64,000 nucleotides of DNA, taken from NCBI GenBank assembly GCA_025358575.1, contig JANYJA010000134.1, positions 1-64,000 on the forward strand. The letters are read 5' to 3'. The translations under genes and the position numbers were made by a program. Below, in pieces: positions 55,243 to 62,626 of the stretch (positions are counted from its first letter, which is position 1; every line of letters begins with the position of its first letter). The notes beneath the pieces were generated by a model. The model was not told the origin of the DNA. It saw nothing but the letters and a program-made list of their open reading frames with translations, and ran no database searches. This stretch comes from Terriglobia bacterium. GTDB lineage: Bacteria > Acidobacteriota > Terriglobia > Bryobacterales > Bryobacteraceae.

Positions 55243-55284
55243 GGAAAGGATAAAGTTTCGGCAAGCCGCTGCCGATCAAAGTGC

Positions 55285-55614
55285 ATGACGGAGCAAATGA
55301 GCGAGCTCTTCGGAAGTGCAGCTTTCCTGATCGGCTTGCTAGTCGTAAGCGCTATCCAAAATCGCCGAAAGGGATGGAAGAAGCAGCGGCAGGTATACAC
55401 TGCCAGCGAATCGTTCTCTCCTCTTTGGGAATATTTTGAAAATTCCGCAAGTCAGCCGGTGGCACGCGTTGCGATGCCTCTGGAAACGGTCACGGATGTG
55501 GCCGGCTTTTCGCTTCAGTTGACAAAGATAGCTGCCGGACTGCGCGGCAACTCGACTCCGGTCAAGATTGAGATGGGCCAAGCGGCGGCAGTTGAAGTGC
55601 GGCGATCAAAGTAG
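55285..55614 (+). CDS. small hypothetical membrane-anchored protein
   Basis: 109 residues. The first 25 form a membrane helix (FGSAAFLIGLLVVSAIQ), followed by a basic RRKGWKKQR segment that should face the cytoplasm. The rest is short and lacks a known domain. It lies 42 bases after the sugar transferase and 3 bases before the convergent lysC end. Coding status rests on frame and codon use only. Confidence 0.5.
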   Translation: MTEQMSELFGSAAFLIGLLVVSAIQNRRKGWKKQRQVYTASESFSPLWEYFENSASQPVARVAMPLETVTDVAGFSLQLTKIAAGLRGNSTPVKIEMGQAAAVEVRRSK

Positions 55615-55617
55615 ATT

Positions 55618-57021
55618 TTACTGCGCCATATGGCATTCGGCGTGGACGGCGCGAACGGCTTTTTCGAGGCCATCGCGGCGGACGACAATAGCAATGGTTA
55701 GTTCGCTGGAGCCCTGCGCGATGGCGATGATGTTGACCCGTTCGCGCGAAATCGCCGTGAAGATGCGTCCAGCGAGGCCTTGTGTGCCGCGCATGCCCTC
55801 GCCCACGACGGCGAGAAGGCCGACCTGTTCATCGACTTCGATGGGTTTGGCGTAGCCGTGTGCCAGTTCCAGGGTGAGGCCGGCTTCGAGAGCTTCGATG
55901 GTACGCGGCAGGTCATCAGAGCGGACCAGGAAGCAAAAGCTCTGGCGATAACTGGAACCGGAGATGGCGAGGACTTCGATGTTCGTGCGCGCGAGGGCGT
56001 CCAGTGCGCGGGCCATAACGTGAGCCCCGCTGAGCGCGGCGCTGGCCGATTCAAGGGATAGTAGCGCGACGTCCCGCATGGACGTGACGGCCCGGGCACC
56101 TTTGGCTTCAGAAAGCACGCGCACAATCTGCGTGCCGGGCTTGTCGGGGGCGAAACTGTTCTTGCTCCAGACTGGAATTCCTTTTTCAACCAGCGGCGCA
56201 AGGGTTCGGGGGTGGAGCACTTTCGCGCCATTGTAGGCGAGCTCGGCGGCTTCGCCGAAGGTGACTTGGGCGAGAACTTTGGCTTCTGGGACGAGGCGCG
56301 GATCGGCGGTCATGATGCCGTCGACGTCAGTCCAGATCCAGAGTTCGGCAGCGTCGAGCGCGGCGGAGAGAATCGAAGCGGAGAAATCGGAACCGCCGCG
56401 TCCAAGGGTGGTGCAACGGCCATCGGTAGTGGCACCGTTGAAACCAGTGACAACTGGTATGCATCCGGCTTCAAGAAGCGGGGAGAGAAGCTGGCTGGCT
56501 TTGGCGGTGGTCGCCTCCATTAGCGGCGATGCATTGCCGAAGACTGCGTCGGTGACGATTACGTCGGCTCCGTTCACCGCTTGCGCGGCGATGCCTTCGG
56601 ATTGCAGGAATGCGGCAACGATGAGAGCGGAAAGGCGCTCGCCGATGGCGACGGCTTCATCCACCGAGCGTATGGGCCGGTCGCCTAGCATCCTCATTCC
56701 GTGAACAATGCGCTCGAATTCGGCGATGAGGCCCGCGACGGATTGCAGCACCGCCTCTTGTTGGGGTTCGGGGAGCAGATGGCGGCACGCGGTCTCGTGA
56801 CGCTTTTCCAGCTCGTTGATATTATGCCGAAGGCCGGCTTCGTCACCCGCTTCAGCGTGTTTCATGGTGTCGAGAAGCAGGTCGGTGACCTTCGACATAG
56901 CCGAGACCACCATCAGGACAGGACGCGTTTTCGCTTCGGCGGCTACTAGAGCGGCGGAAGCGCGCATGCGGGCGGCGGTCCCGACACTGGTGCCGCCGAA
57001 CTTCATCACTAATAAGTTCAT
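55618..57021 (-). CDS. lysC: aspartate kinase
   Basis: 467 residues. It phosphorylates aspartate for lysine, threonine and methionine synthesis. The start has MKFGGTSVGTAARM (Lys and ATP loop), then TTLGRGGSDFSASIL, TDVDGIMTADPRLVP and a tail with two ACT domains at about 315-460, which contain ALARTNIEVLAIS and SRERVNIIAIAQGSSE. These sense lysine or threonine, so feedback inhibition is expected. It starts at the base immediately after the cmk stop, so the two are a tight operon. Confidence 0.96.
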   Translation of the reverse strand: MNLLVMKFGGTSVGTAARMRASAALVAAEAKTRPVLMVVSAMSKVTDLLLDTMKHAEAGDEAGLRHNINELEKRHETACRHLLPEPQQEAVLQSVAGLIAEFERIVHGMRMLGDRPIRSVDEAVAIGERLSALIVAAFLQSEGIAAQAVNGADVIVTDAVFGNASPLMEATTAKASQLLSPLLEAGCIPVVTGFNGATTDGRCTTLGRGGSDFSASILSAALDAAELWIWTDVDGIMTADPRLVPEAKVLAQVTFGEAAELAYNGAKVLHPRTLAPLVEKGIPVWSKNSFAPDKPGTQIVRVLSEAKGARAVTSMRDVALLSLESASAALSGAHVMARALDALARTNIEVLAISGSSYRQSFCFLVRSDDLPRTIEALEAGLTLELAHGYAKPIEVDEQVGLLAVVGEGMRGTQGLAGRIFTAISRERVNIIAIAQGSSELTIAIVVRRDGLEKAVRAVHAECHMAQ

Positions 57022-57681
57022 CTAATGGAATTCCTTGCCGTTGGTCATGCGCGCCCGGACAAGCTTGAGGATTTCTTCTTCCACTTCAGCGAGCGAGAGC
57101 CGCGTTGAATCGAGATACACAGCGTCGGGCGCCTGGGTGAGCGGAGATTCGTTGCGCGAGCGATCGCGGGCATCACGATCGGCGATCTGGCCAGCCACAG
57201 TGCGTTCATGCGCACCGGGTGTCTCGGTGACCCGCCGCTTCACGCGCTCGTGGGGGGCTGCGTCGAGGAATATTTTCAACTGCGCGGCCGGAAAAACGAC
57301 AGTGCCGATATCGCGGCCTTCCATCACCACATTGCCTTCTTGGCCAAGGGCGCGCTGCTTTTCAACGAGCGCCCGGCGGACGCCAGGGATGATAGCGACG
57401 CGAGAGGCCGCGGCGGCGACGTCGGCCGCGCGAATCAACTCAGTAACATCTTCTCCGTTGAGGTGAATCTGGGCCCCAAGGGTGATCTCGGCCGCTTCAG
57501 CGAGCTGCGTAACGCGATGAACGTCGGAAGCGTCAATTTCGCGCTGCAGAGCCCATAATGCGACGGCCCGATACATGGCGCCGCTATCGATATAGGTGAA
57601 TCCAAGGCGCTCGGCAAGCCGGCGGGCGATGGTGCTCTTGCCAGCCCCCGCAGGACCGTCGATCGCGATGACTAAACCCAT
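57022..57681 (-). CDS. cmk: cytidylate kinase
   Basis: 219 residues from the ATG at 57681; the open frame extends upstream over the gnd gene region with no similarity. Walker A IDGPAGAGKST, TYIDSGAMYRA, MEGRDIGTVVFP and the tail VYLDSTRLSLAEV identify CMP/dCMP kinase. It makes CDP or dCDP for nucleotide pools. It is directly followed by lysC with no spacer, an unusual pairing. It lies 65 bases from the divergent gnd. Confidence 0.96.
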   Translation of the reverse strand: MGLVIAIDGPAGAGKSTIARRLAERLGFTYIDSGAMYRAVALWALQREIDASDVHRVTQLAEAAEITLGAQIHLNGEDVTELIRAADVAAAASRVAIIPGVRRALVEKQRALGQEGNVVMEGRDIGTVVFPAAQLKIFLDAAPHERVKRRVTETPGAHERTVAGQIADRDARDRSRNESPLTQAPDAVYLDSTRLSLAEVEEEILKLVRARMTNGKEFH

Positions 57682-57746
57682 GAAATGTAGTTCAACTCCG
57701 TAGAATAACGCATGCGCTAAACTCATTAGTTCACGGAGAGAAAACG

Positions 57747-58649
57747 ATGCGAATTGGAATGATTGGGCTGGGCCGCATGGGCGGCAATATGGTGGAGCGG
57801 TTGCTGCAACGGAAGCACGAGGTTGTGGCGTATACGCGCGACCCAGCCAAGGTGCAAAAAGCGGTGCAGAGCGGCGCGCTTGGTGCGAAGGATCTGGCGA
57901 ACCTGGTGGCGCAACTTCCCTCACCCCGCGCGATTTGGGTGATGGTTCCGGCCGGTAAAGCGACCCAGGACATGATCGACCAACTGGTGCCCATGCTGTC
58001 CGCTGGCGACATTCTGATCGACGGCGGGAATTCCAGATTCACGGATGACATTACACGCTACGAAGCGCTGAAGCCGAAGGGCATCCACTACATGGACGCC
58101 GGGACCAGCGGCGGCGTGTGGGGATTGAAGGTGGGGTACTGCCTGATGGTGGGCGGCGATGTGGCCGATTTCGAGCATCTGCGTCCGATTTACGAGGCGC
58201 TGGCGCCGCCGGATGGAGTGCTGCATTGCGGGCCGGCAGGTGCGGGACACTACGTCAAGATGGTGCACAACGGCATTGAGTATGGCTTGATGCAGGCCTA
58301 TGCCGAAGGCTTTGAGATTCTAAAGGAATCGCGATACGATTTGGACTTGGCGAAGGTAGCGGATCTATGGAATCAGGGCAGCGTGGTGCGAAGCTGGCTG
58401 CTGGAATTGACGGCGCTGGCGCTGCATGAAGACGCGAAACTAGATCAGCTGGCACCGTACGTCGAAGACAGCGGCGAAGGACGTTGGACGGTCGAAGAGA
58501 GCATTAACTTGTCAGTGCCCGCGCCGGTGATCGCACTTTCGCTGCAGATGCGATTCCGCTCGCGGCAAGACAACTCGTTTTCGAGCAAGATGCTGGCCGC
58601 GATGCGGAAACAATTCGGCGGTCACGCCGTGAAGACCGCTAAGGCTTAG
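57747..58649 (+). CDS. gnd: 6-phosphogluconate dehydrogenase (decarboxylating), short form
   Basis: 300 residues. The Rossmann motif MIGLGRMGGNMV, GNSRFTDD, the catalytic Lys-containing GAGHYVKMVHNGIEYGLMQ and the IQ-like ILKESRYDLDLAKVADLWNQGSVVRSWLLEL (in part) identify the short GndA type, often NAD-dependent and about 300 residues instead of 470. It produces ribulose 5-phosphate in the pentose phosphate pathway. It starts after a GGAGAG ribosome-binding site. Its stop overlaps the TonB-receptor remnant on the other strand. Confidence 0.95.
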   Translation: MRIGMIGLGRMGGNMVERLLQRKHEVVAYTRDPAKVQKAVQSGALGAKDLANLVAQLPSPRAIWVMVPAGKATQDMIDQLVPMLSAGDILIDGGNSRFTDDITRYEALKPKGIHYMDAGTSGGVWGLKVGYCLMVGGDVADFEHLRPIYEALAPPDGVLHCGPAGAGHYVKMVHNGIEYGLMQAYAEGFEILKESRYDLDLAKVADLWNQGSVVRSWLLELTALALHEDAKLDQLAPYVEDSGEGRWTVEESINLSVPAPVIALSLQMRFRSRQDNSFSSKMLAAMRKQFGGHAVKTAKA

Positions 58650-58744
58650 AACTCGTAGCGCACCCCGAACTGCATCACGCGCGGTTGATTCAGCAGATTG
58701 ATGTTCGGACCGCTTTTGCCGGTGATGGCGGGACGCGCAAAGGG
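58646..58744 (-). pseudogene. carboxy-terminal remnant of a TonB-dependent (Oar-like) receptor
   Basis: Minus strand between the gnd end and the pseudopilin gene. It reads ARPAITGKSGPNI, NLLNQPRVMQFGVRYEF and stop (TAA at 58648-58646). PRVMQFGxRYEF with a final Phe is the last beta strand of the large Oar-like outer membrane receptors that are numerous in Acidobacteriota. Only about 32 residues remain and there is no start, so the rest of the gene has been lost. Confidence 0.6.
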
Positions 58745-58750
58745 CGGCTA

Positions 58751-59887
58751 TTACTGGTCGTGCGAGGCCGGGACGGGCACAGTGGGAACACCGGGCTGAA
58801 AACCAACGGTGGGTTGCGTGCCGGTACCGGGTTGAGTGCCAAAGCCGTTTTGATTGCCCGTGCCGGGCGCGGCCTGACCGATGGGCTGACCGGGGCCGGC
58901 TGTCATGCCGCCGCCGTTGGCTTGATCCTTACCGTAATCGTAAATAAATTCCCATTCATTGTACTTTTTGCGGTCGCCGTAGATCTTAATTCCTTCACGT
59001 TCAACGGTGCTGGCCACGCCCGCGAGGCCGCCCCCGATTTGAAGGCCACCGGCCTGATTGCCCGCCGGTTGCGCGCCCGGAAATCCGCCTGGCCGGGGAG
59101 AAGTCAACAACCTTCCGATCACATCCGCCGCGCCATTGGCAGCACCGGGTTGGCCCGGAACGCCGGGCTGGCTTGGAAAACCGGGGTTAGGGTTAAAACC
59201 GGGGTTAGGGTTAAAACCAGGCTGGGGATTTGGATTAAACCCGGGCTGGCCCGTAACCGGTGAGCCGGGGTACGGATTTACCGCGCCGGTTTGCGGATTG
59301 ATCTGGCCGGGCACAAATTGACCGGGAAACGGCTGGCCGGGGTTCACGGGCGGGACGCCGTTGCGAACCTCGGAGGAATCGGTCGGCATATTGTCGACGG
59401 GCGCATTTGGAGGCAAACCGATATTGTCGCGACGGCGCTGGGCGATGGTGGGGGGCAGGTTCGTGTCGGGACCGCCGCCGATAGGCTGCAACTCGGTAAT
59501 GAAGTTATTGACGCTTTGCTTCTTCTTGTTCTTTTCGGCGTCCTTCTGTTTTTGGACGAGCGAATCGGTAAGCACGCCTCCGGGACCAACGTGAATCAGC
59601 CGCCATTCATCTTTGCCTGACATGGGATCGACATAGCGGTGGCGGAGGAACCGGACGCCGCTGGTGTTTTCGAGGTCTTCCAGTTTGCCAGGGTAGCGCT
59701 TGTTCTTGCGGAAGAAAACCTGGATGGCGCGCTTGTACTGTTCGCCGCGATCGATCAGCGTTTGCTCTTTGTCGCGCTGGGCTTCGAACGCGACCTGCGG
59801 CGCGGCCATATAAAGCGTGATGGCGATAATCGCCGCCATGGCGAAGACCAGGAGCATGGCGAAACCGGATTCACTGGCGCGGGGCAT
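58751..59887 (-). CDS. pseudopilin-like protein with Pro/Gly/Asn-rich region
   Basis: 378 residues. The start MPRASESGFAMLLVFAMAAIIAITLY resembles a prepilin: a short basic leader, Gly then Phe, and a hydrophobic helix; the first 110 residues look like the GspG/GspH fold (RGEQYKRAIQVFFRKNKRYPGKLEDL, in part). From about 155 on, low-complexity repeats PGFNPNPGFNPNP, GQPG and GTQPG dominate. The glutamate at position +5 of mature pilins is absent, and the leader is unusual. It closes the PilMNO-type operon. Possibly a surface spike or secreted minor pilin. Confidence 0.75.
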   Translation of the reverse strand: MPRASESGFAMLLVFAMAAIIAITLYMAAPQVAFEAQRDKEQTLIDRGEQYKRAIQVFFRKNKRYPGKLEDLENTSGVRFLRHRYVDPMSGKDEWRLIHVGPGGVLTDSLVQKQKDAEKNKKKQSVNNFITELQPIGGGPDTNLPPTIAQRRRDNIGLPPNAPVDNMPTDSSEVRNGVPPVNPGQPFPGQFVPGQINPQTGAVNPYPGSPVTGQPGFNPNPQPGFNPNPGFNPNPGFPSQPGVPGQPGAANGAADVIGRLLTSPRPGGFPGAQPAGNQAGGLQIGGGLAGVASTVEREGIKIYGDRKKYNEWEFIYDYGKDQANGGGMTAGPGQPIGQAAPGTGNQNGFGTQPGTGTQPTVGFQPGVPTVPVPASHDQ

Positions 59888-60619
59888 CTAACTAACGGCG
59901 TCCTCCTGCAGCGGGAGAGTTTGGGTGTTCTTAAATTGGGTGTCTTCCATGACCACGGAATTCACGCCGATGCGCACGACGCGGTAGCGTTTATTGATGA
60001 TTTCGCCTTCGCGCGCGACGATGATGTCTTCCCCGTCGAGGAAGAAGGCGCGCTTGCGCCCATCCGAACCCTTCTGAGTCGAATAGCCGTAGTATTTGAA
60101 AGTTATAGGCGGAACCGGCGGTGGAGGCGGGGGTCCGGGGGGAGTCACCGGTCCGTTATTCCCCGCCATCAAGGGACCCCCTTTACCGCCCACAACGATT
60201 TTTGGTTCCTTCGGCAATTTCACGGGTTCGACCGGCGCGGCGGCGAACCGGAAAAGATCGCGCACACCGCCTTCGATCCGCACACTCTGCACTTTGGCCA
60301 GAAGATCGAGACGCAGAGTGGGATCGATGGTAGATAGATTCGGGCGTTTCTCCGGGCGCGTTTCTTTAAACGCGGGGCGGAACTCCTGACCTAGATTGGC
60401 ACCACCGGAGCGTCCGTAATTGCCGCGCCGGCGGGCGGCAAGGGGCGGAGAGGCGACGTCTGGTATCCCCGGGGTGGGCTTCGTTTGAGCCTGCTGAGGT
60501 GTTGAGCCGGACGCGGGTGAGTCGGAGGAAGTGGAGTTGTAAAAATAGATGCTGATCGCGACGGCGACTAAACCTCCTAGCCAGTAAACTTTCTTCTTGT
60601 CCGAAGCCCCTAGGTTCAC
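59888..60619 (-). CDS. PilP-like / type II secretion GspC-like protein
   Basis: 243 residues with one membrane helix near the start (VYWLGGLVAVAISIYFY). A Pro-rich linker with poly-Pro (PPGPPPPPPVPP) leads to a beta domain (GYSTQKGSDGRKRAFF, EGEIINKRYRVVRIGVNSVVMED) like PilP or GspC HR domains that dock a secretin. It lies directly between the pilO-like and pseudopilin genes, with 4-base overlap to pilO. Sequence conservation is low, so the assignment rests on architecture and context. Confidence 0.7.
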   Translation of the reverse strand: MNLGASDKKKVYWLGGLVAVAISIYFYNSTSSDSPASGSTPQQAQTKPTPGIPDVASPPLAARRRGNYGRSGGANLGQEFRPAFKETRPEKRPNLSTIDPTLRLDLLAKVQSVRIEGGVRDLFRFAAAPVEPVKLPKEPKIVVGGKGGPLMAGNNGPVTPPGPPPPPPVPPITFKYYGYSTQKGSDGRKRAFFLDGEDIIVAREGEIINKRYRVVRIGVNSVVMEDTQFKNTQTLPLQEDAVS

Positions 60620-61221
60620 GAGATGCCTCCGTTATCATCCCTGATGAAGAGATTCAGTTTGATGTTGACGGAAAGAAGTCCGCTGGCCTGGGGCGACGTC
60701 GTAGTACTCTCGATGATCAGAAAGCGCGGTGACTTATCGAGGGCGTTCACGAGCCGCAAAACGTTTCCGTAGGTTCCCTCGAAATTTGCACTGATAGTCA
60801 TCTCGCTCAGGGTGTCACTGCCCTCGACGGGGTCGAGGGTGATGGACGCTTCGCGGGAGCTCATTCCGGCGGCGGCGGCGGTCTGATGCAATTCGTTGAG
60901 GATGGTGGAATAAGTGCTGCGGCGCGTGGTCATGTAGGTTGCGATGAAATTATCGCCCTCCAATCGCGCCTGAACCACTTTTGAATCCATCTTCTTGGTA
61001 TCCGCCAGCCGCGCCTGTTGCAGCAGTATTTGGTGTCGCGCATCGGTCAATTGCCGACCGACGGTTTCGGATGAATCACCGATCCAGTGGAAGGCAAAGG
61101 CGACGGCCACCAGATTGGCTAAGAGGAGAACCCCGAGCGCCAAGCGGATCAGTGTTTTGGGCTCTTTCCAGGCTGCGCGAGGCCGGACCAGGCCCCGGAC
61201 GAAACTAAAATCTCTGGGCAT
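60616..61221 (-). CDS. pilO: PilO-like assembly protein
   Basis: 201 residues: a cytoplasmic start of about 24 residues, one membrane helix (LALGVLLLANLVAVAFAF), a coiled-coil segment and a ferredoxin-like domain with NFEGTYGNVLRLVNALDKSPRF (in part), the best known PilO/GspM signature. PilO pairs with PilN in the inner membrane to link motor and secretin. It overlaps pilN by 17 bases and the PilP-like gene by 4 bases. Confidence 0.8.
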   Translation of the reverse strand: MPRDFSFVRGLVRPRAAWKEPKTLIRLALGVLLLANLVAVAFAFHWIGDSSETVGRQLTDARHQILLQQARLADTKKMDSKVVQARLEGDNFIATYMTTRRSTYSTILNELHQTAAAAGMSSREASITLDPVEGSDTLSEMTISANFEGTYGNVLRLVNALDKSPRFLIIESTTTSPQASGLLSVNIKLNLFIRDDNGGIS

Positions 61222-61771
61222 AGTTCACGCTGAGGCGATAGCGGTAGAGGGGATCGGTTTGGGAGGGTGGAATTACGGAGCTGACCGCGGTGGAACCGAA
61301 GAATTCCGAGGCCTCCAATTTGGCGAAAAAATTGATGGCATGCTCCGGCGCGTCCGCACCAACCACCATTTGCAAAAAAATCTGATCCTGCGCATTTACC
61401 TGCGGCTGTATGGAAATGATACGCACATTGTTAGGAACGGTTTTTTCGAGGTCGGCGAAAATTTTGGTCCAACTGATGCCCTTGCGATAAAGCAGCGAGT
61501 TGAGAAACACGCTCCGCTCGAGCACTTCGGCATTAGCAGGCTGGCGAAGGTCGGAATCGAGCTTGCGTTGTTCGGCCGTGAGGGCAGCTTGGCGCCGGGT
61601 GGCCTGGTCCAGAGCGGCGCGGCCCTCCTTGAGATCGCGGCGATCGGTAATGATAAGCGAAACCAGCACCCCAAGCGTGAGCAGGAGGAACACGCCTACG
61701 GCAGCCGAGGCAATGAGGATAGGACGATCGCGGCGAAACGGCTCGCTCGCGAGATTGATGGTGGCTTTCAA
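61205..61771 (-). CDS. pilN: PilN-like assembly protein
   Basis: 188 residues. It begins INLASEPFRRDRP, the cytoplasmic PilN motif (INL-type) that binds PilM, then one membrane helix (LIASAAVGVFLLLTLGVLVSLII) and a coiled coil with EQRKLDSDLRQPANAE, followed by a ferredoxin-like domain (ISWTKIFADLEKTVPNNVRI, in part). Overlaps the pilM stop by 4 bases and pilO by 17 bases. Confidence 0.82.
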   Translation of the reverse strand: MKATINLASEPFRRDRPILIASAAVGVFLLLTLGVLVSLIITDRRDLKEGRAALDQATRRQAALTAEQRKLDSDLRQPANAEVLERSVFLNSLLYRKGISWTKIFADLEKTVPNNVRIISIQPQVNAQDQIFLQMVVGADAPEHAINFFAKLEASEFFGSTAVSSVIPPSQTDPLYRYRLSVNYAQRF

Positions 61772-62619
61772 GCGGTCACCAACTGCGATTTCAGATAGCC
61801 CACTAGACCGGAGTTGCGTGACGCCAGCTGTTCCACGGGAATCCCTAACTCAGCGGAAAGATGCGCGGCGAGATTCTCCTTCATATCCTGACCGAAGGCG
61901 TCGAAATCGCAAAGAACGACCTTGTCGGCGGGCGCGCCCAAGTGGTCCTCGATATAAGCAAGGGTGGGGAACAGATCGGCGGCAATTTCGGCGGCGGTGG
62001 CTTCCAGCAATTCGAGCGAGCGGACCAATTTGACGACGCCATTCTGAGTGACGAGCACGGTCAGAACGCGCGTGCCAAGTTTCGCAAGAACCGTGGTGCC
62101 GTGCGGCTCGACCAGCTCCAGCGTAGCCAGACAGGAAATGGTGACAAGCCCAGTGTGCAAGTTCACGGCGCGAAACGGTGCTTCATAACGGGCAATAATT
62201 TCAAGCGGAGTCGCGACGACAACCACGTCCTTGGATTGAATCCAGTAACTGACGGCAGCCGCTTCGATATCGAAGGGCACGGTTTTCTTCATGCGAAATT
62301 TGACCAGCGCCAACTGCTCCTCAGGTTTCTCGGGGAATTTGTCGAAATCAAGAACGGCAAGGCGGGCGCAATAGTCGGGAAGCAGAACGGCAGCGCGGCG
62401 GCGCTTGGCCGATACGGGTGTCAATTGCCGCACGGCGGCGGCAAAGGCGTCCGGGTTCAATACGTTGTCGTGAAGCGGCGAAACGGAAAGCACGCCCAGC
62501 GCCAGCGGCTGCGTGGTGACAGCAGCGGGGTTGGAGCGATGCACCATCGAAACCGCGTCCTCGGAGATCTCGAAGATGAGGTCGGGCGGCGGATCGGCGA
62601 ACAGGTTGCTAAAGTTCAT
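61768..62619 (-). CDS. pilM: PilM-like actin-fold ATPase
   Basis: 283 residues from the ATG at 62619; a TTG at 62634 would overlap the stop of the upstream ATPase. It shows the PilM pattern (LADPPPDLIFEISEDAVSMV, RRAAVLLPDYCARLAVLDFDKFP) and KFRMKKTVPFDIEAAAVSY, and near the end a phosphate-binding-like segment. It recruits PilN at the cytoplasmic face of the secretion or pilus motor. Some nucleotide-binding residues of classic PilM are weak in sequence, so the ATPase is not certain. Confidence 0.82.
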   Translation of the reverse strand: MNFSNLFADPPPDLIFEISEDAVSMVHRSNPAAVTTQPLALGVLSVSPLHDNVLNPDAFAAAVRQLTPVSAKRRRAAVLLPDYCARLAVLDFDKFPEKPEEQLALVKFRMKKTVPFDIEAAAVSYWIQSKDVVVVATPLEIIARYEAPFRAVNLHTGLVTISCLATLELVEPHGTTVLAKLGTRVLTVLVTQNGVVKLVRSLELLEATAAEIAADLFPTLAYIEDHLGAPADKVVLCDFDAFGQDMKENLAAHLSAELGIPVEQLASRNSGLVGYLKSQLVTA

Positions 62620-62626
62620 GTGACGC

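Noticed and set aside
59180-59225. TTAGGG-rich tandem, looks like a telomere repeat
   Set aside because: The GGGGTTAGGGTTAAAACC copies are in the minus-strand pseudopilin gene and encode PGFNPN units; frame is kept and there are only two or three copies.
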